Source of the DNA: an uncultured Duganella sp.
GTDB taxonomy: Bacteria; Pseudomonadota; Gammaproteobacteria; Burkholderiales; Burkholderiaceae
Direction of reading: 5' to 3'
Length of the DNA: 41,023 nucleotides
Assembly (NCBI GenBank): GCA_946482335.1
Contig: CAMLRG010000024.1
Location: forward strand, 1 to 41,023
Positions 32,182 to 40,823 of the stretch are shown here, piece by piece. The notes beneath the pieces are model-generated. The model was not told where the DNA came from and did no database searches. It saw only the letters and a program-made list of their open reading frames with translations. Within the stretch, counting starts at the first letter, position 1. The number at the start of each line of letters is the position of its first letter. Made by a program: the position numbers and the translations under genes.

Positions 32182-32187
32182 TTTATA
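32182..32187 (-). promoter_or_regulatory. Candidate -10 box of the TonB-dependent receptor gene
   Basis: TATAAA on the minus strand (5 of 6) lies 18 bases before the receptor ATG, leaving a short leader containing the ribosome-binding site. No good -35 is seen. The tandem LacI-type operators lie 35-80 bases upstream of it. Confidence 0.35.
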
Positions 32188-32222
32188 GTGGTTCGGCTTC
32201 CAAGGCCTGACCATTGAACCAA

Positions 32223-32240
32223 GAAATGATATCGATGTCA
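32223..32240. promoter_or_regulatory. LacI-type operator, copy 1 (receptor-proximal)
   Basis: GAAATGATATCGATGTCA contains the near-palindrome ATGATATCGATGTCA(T) centred on ATCGAT, with a central CG as in LacI-family operators. It is the first of two identical 18-base copies between the receptor gene and the first lacI-type gene. Confidence 0.65.
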
Positions 32241-32243
32241 ATC

Positions 32244-32261
32244 GAAATGATATCGATGTCA
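32244..32261. promoter_or_regulatory. LacI-type operator, copy 2 (regulator-proximal)
   Basis: This is an identical copy of the 18-base site at 32223, starting 21 bases further on (two helical turns), so two repressor dimers would bind the same face of the DNA. It abuts the candidate promoter of the regulator gene, suggesting autoregulation. Confidence 0.65.
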
Positions 32262-32266
32262 TTTTC

Positions 32267-32296
32267 TTGTTGCAGCGTTTGGAAATCTGTCATAAT
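32267..32296 (+). promoter_or_regulatory. Candidate promoter of the first LacI regulator gene
   Basis: TTGTTG (32267-32272) and CATAAT (32291-32296, 5 of 6) are 18 bases apart. Transcription would begin near 32303, at or just before the ATG at 32304, so this mRNA may be leaderless if that start is used. Confidence 0.3.
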
Positions 32297-33281
32297 GCCG
32301 CGCATGGCTGTCAATAAAACCATGGAAGACCTCGCCAAACTGGCAGGGGTCTCAAAAATCACCGTGTCGCGCGCCCTGCGTGGCAGTCCCCTCGTGACGG
32401 AAGAAACGCGGGAGAAAGTGCGCCAGATCGCGGAAGCCCAGGGCTACCGCCTGAACGTGAGCGCACGCAACCTGCGCATGGGGCGTTCGTATTCGGTGGC
32501 GGTTGTGGTGGAAATGACACCGGAGAAGGGCCGGCCGATGTCCGACCCTTACCCGCTGGAGCTGCTGGGCGGGATCACGCAAGAGCTGACGACAGCCGGC
32601 TACAGCGTGGTGCTGACCTCGCGCCAGCTGCTGGACACGGCCCCGGTGCAAGGCGCCGACGGCTTGATCCTGCTGGGCCAGGGTTCGCATGGCGAAGCGG
32701 TGACGGCGCTCAAAAAGCGCAGCCAGCCGCTGGTGGTGTGGGGCGCGCCAGAGGCGGGTTCCGACACCGTGGTGGTCGGCAGCGACAACCGCAAGGGCGG
32801 CGCCAGCGTGGCCCAGCGTTTCGTCGAGCTGGGGCGCAAGAAGGTGATTTTCCTGGGCGACGTGGACCACGCCGAGGTGCAGGAACGCTGCGCGGGCTTC
32901 ATCGACGCGCTGGGCGGGCAGGGCACGGTGCATATCATGCGGCCGAAGGCATTCACCTTCGAAGCCGGCTTCGATTGCATCGATTCCCTGCTGAAGAAGA
33001 AGGGCTTGTCGTTCGACGGCGTGTTTGCCGCCAGCGACTTGCTGGCGATGGGCGCGATCCGCGCGCTGGCCGAGCGCGATGTGCGCGTGCCGGAGCAGGT
33101 ATCGGTCATCGGCTATGACGACACGCCGGGCGCGGTGAGCTTTGTGCCGCCACTGTCCAGCGTGCACCAGTACCTGCGCGATGGCGGCGTGCTGTTGGCG
33201 AAAAAGATGCTCGAGCTGCTGGAGGGGCGGCCCGTGGCATCGGAAACCCTGCCGACGGCGCTCATCGTGCGGGCAACTTGA
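32295..33281 (+). CDS. LacI family transcriptional regulator (first)
   Basis: The start is ambiguous. ATG codons at 32295, 32304 and 32322 are all in frame; the first overlaps a -10-like CATAAT and the last begins MEDLAKLAGVSK, right at the helix-turn-helix. From 32295 the protein has 328 residues. The N-terminal LacI domain (MEDLAKLAGVSKITVSRALRGSPLVTE, then a hinge RNLRMGRS) is followed by a periplasmic-binding-protein-like sugar domain ending with VIGYDDTPGAVSFVPPLSSVHQ, typical of GntR/MalR-type LacI proteins. It should control the receptor gene and itself through the tandem ATCGAT-centred operators just upstream, responding to a glucoside or its phosphorylated product. Confidence 0.93.
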   Translation: MPRMAVNKTMEDLAKLAGVSKITVSRALRGSPLVTEETREKVRQIAEAQGYRLNVSARNLRMGRSYSVAVVVEMTPEKGRPMSDPYPLELLGGITQELTTAGYSVVLTSRQLLDTAPVQGADGLILLGQGSHGEAVTALKKRSQPLVVWGAPEAGSDTVVVGSDNRKGGASVAQRFVELGRKKVIFLGDVDHAEVQERCAGFIDALGGQGTVHIMRPKAFTFEAGFDCIDSLLKKKGLSFDGVFAASDLLAMGAIRALAERDVRVPEQVSVIGYDDTPGAVSFVPPLSSVHQYLRDGGVLLAKKMLELLEGRPVASETLPTALIVRAT

Positions 33282-33301
33282 AAAATTTTTTAAACAGAAT
33301 C

Positions 33302-33313
33302 CAAACCGGTTTG
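33302..33313. promoter_or_regulatory. LacI/MalR-type operator before the GH65 gene
   Basis: CAAACCGGTTTG is a perfect 12-base palindrome with a central CG, fitting the AAAnCGnTTT consensus of many LacI-family proteins. It lies 20 bases before the GH65 start and differs from the ATCGAT-centred sites, so it is probably read by the second LacI regulator. Confidence 0.55.
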
Positions 33314-33333
33314 AATCAGCAAGAAGGATGAAG

Positions 33334-35646
33334 ATGCAGCACACTTACCCCCTCGACGCCTGGTGTATCCGCGAAACATCCTTCGATGCGGCGTCGAATT
33401 TCCTGGATGAGACCCTGTTCGCGCTGGGCAATGGCTATATCGGCCTGCGCGGCACCCCGGAAGAAGGTTATTCCGGTCCGGCCGGCACGTCGCTGGACGG
33501 CACTTACCTGAACGGCTTTTACGAATCGGAGCCGATCCAGTACCCCGAAAACGCCTATGGCCTGGCGCGCAACAACCAGTTCATGCTGAACGTGCCGAAC
33601 GCCAAAGGCATCGCACTGTGGCTGGGTGACGAGCGCTTCGACCTGCTGCAAGGTCGGGTGGAGAGTTACGAGCGCCGTCTCGACTTCCGCACCGGCCTGC
33701 TGGAGCGCGAGATCGTATGGCAGTCGCCATCCGGCCGCCGCGTGCAAGTGCGCAGCCGGCGTCTGGTCAGTTTCGCCAGCAAGCACCTGTTCGCGATCGA
33801 ATTCGCCGTGACGCCGCTCGGCTTCGACGGCACAGTGCGGCTCGAATGCACGCTCGACGGCGTCGTGCGCAACCAGGAAGCCGGCGACGACCCGCGCGTC
33901 GGTTCCGCCACCAGCGGCCCGGCGCTGGAACTGCTCGGCACCGAATTGGCGCCGCATTTCGCCTCCTTGCGCCAGCGTACGCACAACAGCGGCTTTACCC
34001 TGGTGACCGCCGCCGCGCAAGTGATCGACGCGCAGCACATCCTGGCGCAGCGTGCCGACGGTTCGCGCCTGGTGCAGTCGTACACGGTGGACGCCCGCGC
34101 CGGCCAACCGGTGCGCCTGGTGAAATACGGCTGCTATTACAGCTCGCGCGACTACGCCGCCGAGGAATTGCTGGCGCGCGCCCGCGCCGAACTGGAAGCC
34201 GCGCGCGGCCTGGGCTTTGATGCGCTGGCCGCGCAGCAGGCTGCCTACCTGGCCGACTTCTGGGCCCAGGCCGACGTGGAAGTGGCGGGCGACGACGCGC
34301 TCCAGCAAGGTATCCGCTTCAACCAGTTCCACCTGCTGCAATCGGTGGGCCGCGACGGCAAGACCAATATTTCCGCCAAGGGGGTGACGGGGGAGGGCTA
34401 CGAAGGCCACTACTTCTGGGACACCGAAATCTACATCTTCCCCTTCTTCCTGTACAACAACCCTGAGATCGCGCGCAAGCTGCTGGAGTACCGCTACGCC
34501 GGCCTGCCCGCTGCGCGCGAACGCGCACGCCAGATGTCGCATGCGAAAGGGGCGCTCTATCCGTGGCGTACCATCGCGGGCGAGGAATGCTCGGCCTACT
34601 TCCCGGCCGGCACCGCGCAATACCACATCAACGCCGACGTGGCCTACTCGATCAAGCAGTACATGGATGCCACCGGCGACGATGCCTACCTCCTGCAATA
34701 CGGCGCCGAGATCCTGATCGAAACCGCGCGCATCTGGATCGGCATCGGCAGCTACAACCGCGCCGGCGCTTTCGTGATCAACGAAGTGACGGGGCCGGAC
34801 GAATACACCGCACTGGTGAACAACAACTACTACACCAATGCGATGGCGCGCCGGCACCTGCAGTTCGCCGCCGATGCCGCCGCGCGCATTGCGCGTGAAC
34901 AGCCGCAGGAATGGGCGCGCATCGCCGCCGCCGTGGCGCTGGCCGATGGCGAACTCGAAGAATTCCGCCGCGCCGCCGCCGCCATGTTGCTGCCATACGA
35001 CGCGGCGCTCGGCATCCACCCGCAGGACGACAGCTTCCTCGACAAGAAGGTGTGGGACTTCGCGGGCACGCCATCCGACAAATACCCGCTGCTGCTGAAC
35101 TACCACCCGATGGTGATCTACCGCCACCAGGTCTGCAAACAGGCCGACGTGGTGCTGGCGCTGCTGCTCCTGAGCGAGCAGTTCACGCTGGAAGACAAGC
35201 AGCGCGACTTCGATTACTACGAAGCCGTCACCACGCACGACTCCTCGCTGTCGTCCTGCATCTTCAGCATCATCGCTTCCGAAGTGGGCTACCAGGACAA
35301 GGCCTACGACTACTTCATGGAAACCGCGCGCCTGGACCTGGACGACACGCACGGCAACACGCACTACGGCGTGCACACCGCCGCCATGGCCGGCACCTGG
35401 CTTGGCGTGGCCTACGGATTTGGCGGCATGCGCGTGGTGGATGGCGAAGTGCGTTTCGCGCCGACGTTGCCGAAACAATGGCAGCACTACCAGTTCCGCA
35501 TCCATTTGCACGGCAGCCTGCTGCAAGTGCGGGTCGGCGCGTCCGGCACGCAATACACCCTGCTGCGCGGCGAGGCGCTGGCCTTCCAGCACCGCGGCGT
35601 GCCCGTCACCGTCACCCCGGCCGCGCCGGTCAAGGAGCTTGCATGA
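33334..35646 (+). CDS. GH65 family disaccharide phosphorylase (maltose/trehalose/kojibiose type)
   Basis: The start is set at the ATG six bases after GAAGG; a second ATG two codons earlier overlaps that site. The 770-residue protein has the GH65 N-terminal beta-sandwich (FLDETLFALGNGYIGLRG) and the (alpha/alpha)6 catalytic domain. The general acid is Glu490 in TGPDEY. The phosphate-binding set KQAD (602-605) and HDSS (635-638) marks a phosphorylase rather than a hydrolase. It should split an alpha-linked glucose disaccharide with phosphate to beta-glucose 1-phosphate plus glucose. Maltose is the most common substrate for this arrangement, but trehalose, kojibiose or nigerose cannot be excluded. 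ATGA couples it to the mutase, which uses its product. Confidence 0.93.
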   Translation: MQHTYPLDAWCIRETSFDAASNFLDETLFALGNGYIGLRGTPEEGYSGPAGTSLDGTYLNGFYESEPIQYPENAYGLARNNQFMLNVPNAKGIALWLGDERFDLLQGRVESYERRLDFRTGLLEREIVWQSPSGRRVQVRSRRLVSFASKHLFAIEFAVTPLGFDGTVRLECTLDGVVRNQEAGDDPRVGSATSGPALELLGTELAPHFASLRQRTHNSGFTLVTAAAQVIDAQHILAQRADGSRLVQSYTVDARAGQPVRLVKYGCYYSSRDYAAEELLARARAELEAARGLGFDALAAQQAAYLADFWAQADVEVAGDDALQQGIRFNQFHLLQSVGRDGKTNISAKGVTGEGYEGHYFWDTEIYIFPFFLYNNPEIARKLLEYRYAGLPAARERARQMSHAKGALYPWRTIAGEECSAYFPAGTAQYHINADVAYSIKQYMDATGDDAYLLQYGAEILIETARIWIGIGSYNRAGAFVINEVTGPDEYTALVNNNYYTNAMARRHLQFAADAAARIAREQPQEWARIAAAVALADGELEEFRRAAAAMLLPYDAALGIHPQDDSFLDKKVWDFAGTPSDKYPLLLNYHPMVIYRHQVCKQADVVLALLLLSEQFTLEDKQRDFDYYEAVTTHDSSLSSCIFSIIASEVGYQDKAYDYFMETARLDLDDTHGNTHYGVHTAAMAGTWLGVAYGFGGMRVVDGEVRFAPTLPKQWQHYQFRIHLHGSLLQVRVGASGTQYTLLRGEALAFQHRGVPVTVTPAAPVKELA

Positions 35647-36314
35647 AAGCCGTCATCTTCGATCTCGATGGTGTGATCACCGACACCGCCCATTACCACT
35701 TCCTGGCCTGGCAAAAGCTGGCGCAGTCGCAGGAGGTGCACTTCGACGAGGCCTTCAATGAAAACCTGAAGGGCATCGACCGCATGGGCTCACTGGAATT
35801 GATCCTGGCCGGCGCGCCGCGCGCTTACAGCGAGGCCGAAAAGCTGGCGCTGGCCGACACCAAGAACGAGCATTACAAGCAGCTGATCGCCGGGATGTCG
35901 CCGGCCGACCTGCTGCCGGGCGCGGTGGCTGCGCTGGACTGGTGCCGCGCGCATGGCTTGAAGGTGGGCCTTGCCTCGGTCAGCAAGAACGCCTTCACGG
36001 TGCTGGAAAGCCTCGGCATCACCGATAAATTCGACTATGTCGTGGACGCGGCGACGATCGCGCGCGGCAAGCCGGACCCTGAAATCTTCCTTCGCGCCGC
36101 GTCGGAACTGGGCGTAGACCCGGCCGATTGCGTTGGCGTGGAGGACGCCGTTGCCGGCGTCACCGCCATCAAGGCTGCCGGCATGGTTGCCATCGGCGTC
36201 GGCGATCCGGCCACGCTGTGGCAGGCCGACACGGTGGTCCCGGGGCTGGAACAATTCAAAAATATAATGGAGACACTATGCAAAACCGGCGCATCATCTG
36301 GGTCCTGTTCCTGA
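35643..36314 (+). CDS. pgmB: Beta-phosphoglucomutase
   Basis: This 223-residue HAD-superfamily protein begins MKAVIFDLDGVITDTAHYHF. Asp7 is the nucleophile and Asp9 the general acid/base. Further family motifs are the cap-domain helices with LKGIDRMGSLELIL, GLASVSKN (motif II), and GKPDPEIF with VEDAVAGV (motifs III/IV). It converts beta-glucose 1-phosphate to glucose 6-phosphate, feeding the phosphorylase product into glycolysis. The start overlaps the GH65 stop as ATGA. Its last 37 bases overlap the permease gene, whose ribosome-binding site lies within it; the final residues NIMETLCKTGASSGSCS look like a non-conserved extension. Confidence 0.95.
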   Translation: MKAVIFDLDGVITDTAHYHFLAWQKLAQSQEVHFDEAFNENLKGIDRMGSLELILAGAPRAYSEAEKLALADTKNEHYKQLIAGMSPADLLPGAVAALDWCRAHGLKVGLASVSKNAFTVLESLGITDKFDYVVDAATIARGKPDPEIFLRAASELGVDPADCVGVEDAVAGVTAIKAAGMVAIGVGDPATLWQADTVVPGLEQFKNIMETLCKTGASSGSCS

Positions 36315-37540
36315 TCTATTTCACCTTCGCCATCCTGCTGAACAGCGTTGGCACGGTGATCCTGCAGGTCATCAGCAACTACGGCGTCAGCAAGTCAGCC
36401 GCCAGCGTGCTCGAAGGCTTCAAGGATTTGCCGATTGCCGTGGTGTCCTTCCTGGTGGCGAGCTTCCTGCCGCGCATCGGCTACAAGAAGGCCATGCTCA
36501 CCGGGCTGGCCATCGTCACTGCCGCCTGCCTCGCGATGCCGCTGCTGCCATCGTTCGCCACGACCAAGCTGCTGTTCCTGTGCGTGGGCGTGTCCTTCGC
36601 GCTGGTCAAGGTATCGGTGTACTCCACGCTGGGCCTGGTGGCCGCCGACCGCCGCCAGCATGCGGGCATCATGAATACGCTGGAAGGCTTCTTCATGGTT
36701 GGCGTGCTGTGCGCCTACTGGGTATTCAGCTACTTCATCGATTCCAGCGATCCGCGCTCGCAAAGCTGGCTGAACGTGTATTGGGTGCTGGCCGGCCTGT
36801 GCGCGCTGACGTTCGGCCTGCTGGCCGCGACGCCTTTCGACGAGCACCTGGCCGCGCCGCCGGAAGCGCGCAGCCTGCCGCAGGAATTCGCCGCCATGCT
36901 GAAGCTGTTCTTCAAGCCCCTGGTGTGCGTGTTCGTGCTGACGGCATTCCTGTACGTCCTGATCGAGCAAAGCGTCGGCACCTGGCTGCCAACCTTCAAC
37001 AACGAGATCTTGCATCTGCCTGCCGCCATGAGCGTGCAGGTCACCAGCATCTTCGCCGCCTGCCTGGCTGCCGGCCGCCTCTCGGCAGGGATCCTGATGC
37101 GGCGCATGCACTGGTATCCCGTGATGAACGGCTGCCTGCTCGGCATGGGGGCGGTGGTGCTGGTCGCGCTGCCGATGACGCAGGATCTCGCCCTGCCGCC
37201 GGACGTCAGCTGGGGCAACGCGCCGCTGGCGGCCTTCCTGTTCCCGCTGATCGGCCTATTCATGGCGCCAGTCTACCCCGGCATCAACTCGGTCATGCTC
37301 AGCTCCCTGCCCAAGCACCAGCATTCGGCCATGACCGGCCTGCTGGTGATCTTCTCCGCGCTGGGCGGCACCACCGGCTCGCTGATCACGGGCTATGTGT
37401 TCGGCGCCTTCAGCGGCCACTTCGCCTTCTACCTCACGCTGGTGCCGATCGCCATCGTGCTGGTCACGCTGTACTTCTTCAAGCGGGCGGTGGACGGCAG
37501 CGATAGCGGTCTGGATGCACCCGCTATAATTTCGCCATGA
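36278..37540 (+). CDS. MFS permease of the glucoside operon
   Basis: The ATG at 36278, five bases after GGAG, gives 420 residues with about twelve membrane segments. Seen features are a cytoplasmic GYKKAM loop between helices 2 and 3, a central cytoplasmic stretch (DEHLAAPPEARSLPQEFAAM) and YPGINSVMLSSLPKH in the second half, reminiscent of FucP/GlcP-type sugar transporters. It should carry the disaccharide, or the glucose derived from it, across the inner membrane after entry through the TonB-dependent receptor. It overlaps the mutase gene by 37 bases and the second lacI-type gene by ATGA. Confidence 0.9.
   Translation: MQNRRIIWVLFLIYFTFAILLNSVGTVILQVISNYGVSKSAASVLEGFKDLPIAVVSFLVASFLPRIGYKKAMLTGLAIVTAACLAMPLLPSFATTKLLFLCVGVSFALVKVSVYSTLGLVAADRRQHAGIMNTLEGFFMVGVLCAYWVFSYFIDSSDPRSQSWLNVYWVLAGLCALTFGLLAATPFDEHLAAPPEARSLPQEFAAMLKLFFKPLVCVFVLTAFLYVLIEQSVGTWLPTFNNEILHLPAAMSVQVTSIFAACLAAGRLSAGILMRRMHWYPVMNGCLLGMGAVVLVALPMTQDLALPPDVSWGNAPLAAFLFPLIGLFMAPVYPGINSVMLSSLPKHQHSAMTGLLVIFSALGGTTGSLITGYVFGAFSGHFAFYLTLVPIAIVLVTLYFFKRAVDGSDSGLDAPAIISP
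37525..37530 (+). promoter_or_regulatory. Consensus -10 box TATAAT just before the second LacI gene
   Basis: A perfect TATAAT inside the end of the permease gene ends six bases before the ATG at 37537. Transcription would begin almost exactly at the start codon, giving a leaderless message. No recognisable -35 is present, so it may be chance. Confidence 0.3.
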
Positions 37541-38550
37541 ATCTGAAGAGCCTCGCCGACAAGCTCGGCATGTCCAAGACGACCGTCAGCCGCGCGCTGA
37601 ACGGCTATCCTGAAGTCAGCGAGGTAACGCGCGAGCGGGTTTTGCTTGCCGCGCGCGAGTCCGGTTACGAAGCGAACCCGATGGCGCGCAGCCTGGCCGT
37701 CGGCCGCAGCAACGTGCTCGGCACGATCTATCCACTGCTACCGGCCGACCTGGGCGACCCCATGTTCCTGGAAGTGGTGGGCGGCATGTCCGAAGCGCTG
37801 GAGCGGAAGCGCATGAACTTCATCATCGCCCCGGTCTCCCCGGCGAATGAAATGCCGTCTTACGAGCAGATGGTGCGCGGCCGCCGCGTCGACGGCCTGG
37901 TGGTGAGCCGCACCCTGGTCCATGACGAGCGCATCGCCTACCTCGCGCGCGCCGGTTTCCCCTTCATCGCCCACGGCCGCACGCAAACCGATGCGCCATA
38001 TGCCTGGTTCGATTACGACAATGAGGCCGGCATCCGCATGGCGCTGGAACGGCTGTTGTCGCTTGGGCACCAGCGCATCGCGATGATCAGCGCGCCGTTG
38101 TCGATGAACTTCGCCGCCCAGCGCCGCGCCAGTTTCCTTGCCACCCTGGCCGCCGCAGGGCTGGCCGCCGACCCGCACCACCTGATCGACGACTGCATCG
38201 ACCGCCGCGCCGGCCACGCCGCCGTGCAGGCGCTGCTGGCCACTGCGCCACGCCCGACCGCTATCGTGGTCGACAACCACCTGGCAGGCGTCGGTGCGGT
38301 GCGTGCGCTGCTCGACGCCGGCGTGGCGATTGGCCGCGACATTTCGCTGATCGTATGGGGCAGCATGGCAGACACGCTGGCCGACATCGACGTCACCACC
38401 ATCGACCAGCCGAACGCCCGCGCCGCCGGCGCCAAAATGGCCGACATGCTGCTCGCCCGCATCGACGGCAAACCCGCCGCCGGCCTGCAAGAACTCTGGC
38501 AACCCGACCTTACCGCCGGCGCCACCGTTGGTCGTCCAATTGCTCGCTAA
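37537..38550 (+). CDS. LacI family transcriptional regulator (second)
   Basis: This is a 337-residue regulator. The N-terminal helix-turn-helix (SLADKLGMSKTTVSRALNGYPEVSEVTRERV) and hinge (NPMARSLAVGRS) are followed by the sugar-binding core (DGLVVSRTLVHDERIAYLARAGFPFIAHGRT, LGHQRIAMISAP, PTAIVVDNHLAGVGAVRALLDAG). It is the last gene of the operon and starts in an ATGA overlap. Its recognition helix SKTTVSRAL fits binding to AAAnCGnTTT-type operators, so it is the likely reader of CAAACCGGTTTG before the GH65 gene. Having two LacI regulators in one operon suggests separate control of uptake and catabolism. Confidence 0.93.
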   Translation: MNLKSLADKLGMSKTTVSRALNGYPEVSEVTRERVLLAARESGYEANPMARSLAVGRSNVLGTIYPLLPADLGDPMFLEVVGGMSEALERKRMNFIIAPVSPANEMPSYEQMVRGRRVDGLVVSRTLVHDERIAYLARAGFPFIAHGRTQTDAPYAWFDYDNEAGIRMALERLLSLGHQRIAMISAPLSMNFAAQRRASFLATLAAAGLAADPHHLIDDCIDRRAGHAAVQALLATAPRPTAIVVDNHLAGVGAVRALLDAGVAIGRDISLIVWGSMADTLADIDVTTIDQPNARAAGAKMADMLLARIDGKPAAGLQELWQPDLTAGATVGRPIAR

Positions 38551-38996
38551 GGGCCGAAGCGATCCATATACCGCTTCAATTCGTCGCAGAATTTTTCAGG
38601 GTCTTCATCCGCATCGCGCGCGTAATCATCAAGTAACCGTGACGTGACTCTTTCCAAATCGCTCCGAATCTTTGGGTTCATCGAATTCCCAGTATCTTCT
38701 TCGCTTGTTTTCAGCTCTTTTACCAAAGACGCGATGCATTGTTCCCTCCCACGAGGCATCTCAGTCGGCATCCTCTCCAACCATTCAGCAAATGTCCTCT
38801 TGATCAAGGGGCCTTTTTTGGGTGCATGTTGGACACAAATGGCCATGCCCCGCTCGAAAATTTCGTAAGCATTGCAGATGGCAAAGTAGTAATCTGGAGG
38901 AAGGAACTGCGCTGGCGATGACGGTGAAACCAGGAACAGAGCGGCGCCGAAGACTGGCGGAACGAAAGCTCTCCGAACGCTAATTGAAATAGTCAT
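38547..38996 (-). CDS. Small exported protein of unknown function, lower GC
   Basis: The ATG at 38996, six bases after AAGGAG, gives 149 residues; a TTG 18 bases upstream includes the ribosome-binding site and is rejected. A signal peptide (MTISISVRRAFVPPVFGAALFLVSPSSPA) is followed by a charged, mainly helical domain with four cysteines (FAICNAYEIF, MAICVQHAPKKG, REQCIASLV, EKFCDELKRY), possibly two disulfides. No family was recognised. G+C here is about 45-50% by hand count of two 60-base lines, against well over 60% in neighbouring genes, suggesting recent acquisition. It converges on the second lacI-type gene with a four-base overlap. Confidence 0.75.
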   Translation of the reverse strand: MTISISVRRAFVPPVFGAALFLVSPSSPAQFLPPDYYFAICNAYEIFERGMAICVQHAPKKGPLIKRTFAEWLERMPTEMPRGREQCIASLVKELKTSEEDTGNSMNPKIRSDLERVTSRLLDDYARDADEDPEKFCDELKRYMDRFGP

Positions 38997-39195
38997 GGCC
39001 TTCTCCTTTGGCAACGATGGAGATTCATTTTCCTGCGATTATCGGCACGCCATGATGACCTTAAGCAAAAGAAGAGTTCCCGGCCCATAGGAAACAGGCC
39101 AAACTGGCAGGTTCGCGATCGTGCCGTTCAGGATCAGGGAAGAATGGGGCGGCGGATATGATCCGGCAAAGCCAGAGAGGCGCCAGTCACATCCT

Positions 39196-40731
39196 TCATT
39201 CTTCCGCTTTCAACGGCAGGATAGCCTGGCGGTAAGGCTGCTTTTCGTTCTCCACGTGCCAGTTGGCCCACAAGCGGTTGCGCGCGCGGCCGTCTTCGGC
39301 GCGGTCGGGCTCCAGGCTCAGGTAGTTGCGCGCGCCGATGTAGCGGTGCGAGGTGCCCGGGAATTTGAACATCGACGTTGTGATGCCACCTTCCAGTTCT
39401 TCCACCTTGTCGCCTACGTGCTCGAGGTAGAACAGCGCCATGGCAGGCGGCGGCGGGTGCACGACGCCGGAAGAGGTGAGCTGGTGGATCGTGATCGGCT
39501 TGCCCTGGTAATGCTTCTCGCTGGATTCGATGGCGCCGATTGCACCGACGTGGACGTCGCCGGAGAGAATGGTCACGCGGCCGCCGGTGCGCTGCGACCA
39601 CTCCTGCAGCCGGTGGATCAGGCGCAGGCGCTCCCACTGGTGGGTACGGCTCAGCCAATGATCCTTCAGGTCGTCTTCGAGCTCCTGCTGGCCGGGCAGG
39701 GCGCACAGCAGGATTTCCAGCGTGCTGAAGTCGGGGTGCACGACCGGGATGCTGGACATGATCAGCAGATGCTTGCAGTTGTCCTGGGCCTCCAGCCAGT
39801 TGTAGGCGGCCTGCCATGACTGGTCGCCCATGACCAGCTCCGGCGTGCGCTCGCTGCGCAGGTCCAGCACCAGCAAGCCGTAATTGCCGATGCGGACGGC
39901 CTTGCTGAAGCCGGGCTGCAGCGGCAGCCGCATCGGAACCTCATGTTCCGTGGCGGAGTGCTGCTGGAACAGCAGGAAGTAGTCGCGCGCTACCTCGTAG
40001 ATCGCCTTGAAGACCGGCGATTGCTGGAACTTGTCCGGATAGGAGCCCCAGCCATCGATGATGTCATGGTCGTCCCACATCATCACCGTCGGGATGCTGG
40101 CGAACATGCGTGCCACGTGTGGGTAAGCCCAGACTTTCAGGTAATTCCCAAAGAAGAAATCGTCGATCTCGGTGCGCAGTGCTTTGCTGACCGGCTTGTT
40201 GGCGAGTTTCTTGTCGTTCGGCGCGGCGGCCCAATCGTTCAGGGACGTGGTGGTCCACATCGCGTCGCTGTAGACCTGGTCGCCGCCCATCAGCAGCAAG
40301 TGGTAGGCGCGCTGCACGTGGTTGTCGTGCATCTTGTTCCAGACCGGGTCTTGCGGGATGTCCTTCATCTTCTTGTAATCGGAGAAGCCGTTGCAGGACG
40401 TGTAGGCGCAGGTGGGGGCGGCGTCGCGTGCCGGGACGGTGAAAGTGAAGGCTTGTCCGTCGACGATGTACTGGACTTGCAGTTCGCGGGTGGGATGCTG
40501 TTCGATGGCGAACTGCCAGCTCTCGACGGCATGCTCGGCGCGCTTGTGCAAGCGGCTGCGCAAGCGGCGCGAGGTGGCGGCGATTGGGCGCACTTCGCCG
40601 GTGGCGCTGGGCATTACTGCCGCGGTGACGGCGGGTGCCGCTTCGCCTGTCCATACCACCAGGGCGCTGACGGACCACATGCCGTCGGCGCAGCCACAGA
40701 ACTTCAGGATAGGTCCTAACACTACCGCCAT
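39196..40731 (-). CDS. PhoD-like alkaline phosphatase / metallophosphatase
   Basis: The 511-residue protein has the metallophosphatase motifs in order: GGDQVYSD (149-156), MMWDDHDIIDGWG (218-229) and LSGDVHVGAIG (about 392-402). These are typical of the PhoD superfamily. There is no signal peptide or Tat motif, unlike secreted PhoD, so it is probably cytoplasmic and closer to the PhoD-like groups of unknown substrate. It should hydrolyse phosphomonoesters or diesters using Ca/Fe-type metals. The ATG is preceded by GGGGAT. It stands alone, with about 200 bases of unassigned DNA on its 3' side (38997-39195), where nothing convincing was seen. Confidence 0.9.
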   Translation of the reverse strand: MAVVLGPILKFCGCADGMWSVSALVVWTGEAAPAVTAAVMPSATGEVRPIAATSRRLRSRLHKRAEHAVESWQFAIEQHPTRELQVQYIVDGQAFTFTVPARDAAPTCAYTSCNGFSDYKKMKDIPQDPVWNKMHDNHVQRAYHLLLMGGDQVYSDAMWTTTSLNDWAAAPNDKKLANKPVSKALRTEIDDFFFGNYLKVWAYPHVARMFASIPTVMMWDDHDIIDGWGSYPDKFQQSPVFKAIYEVARDYFLLFQQHSATEHEVPMRLPLQPGFSKAVRIGNYGLLVLDLRSERTPELVMGDQSWQAAYNWLEAQDNCKHLLIMSSIPVVHPDFSTLEILLCALPGQQELEDDLKDHWLSRTHQWERLRLIHRLQEWSQRTGGRVTILSGDVHVGAIGAIESSEKHYQGKPITIHQLTSSGVVHPPPPAMALFYLEHVGDKVEELEGGITTSMFKFPGTSHRYIGARNYLSLEPDRAEDGRARNRLWANWHVENEKQPYRQAILPLKAEE

Positions 40732-40747
40732 TGCAATCCCCGCATCA

Positions 40748-40777
40748 TTGACAAATATTTAAATGATAACTTATCGC
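40748..40777 (+). promoter_or_regulatory. Candidate promoter upstream of the 25-residue membrane protein
   Basis: A consensus -35 TTGACA at 40748-40753 is followed after 18 bases by a weak TATCGC. The region is the most AT-rich of the right end. Transcription would start about 75 bases before the ATG at 40860. Confidence 0.3.
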
Positions 40778-40823
40778 TGGGGACGTGTTCCAGCTAACGG
40801 ACGGTCTGCGGTGCGGGATTTAG

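Noticed and set aside
33316..35592. A 758-codon open frame antisense to the GH65 gene
   Set aside because: It has the same His/Arg/Ala/Val-rich composition and no motif; the GH65 reading frame has all expected catalytic residues.
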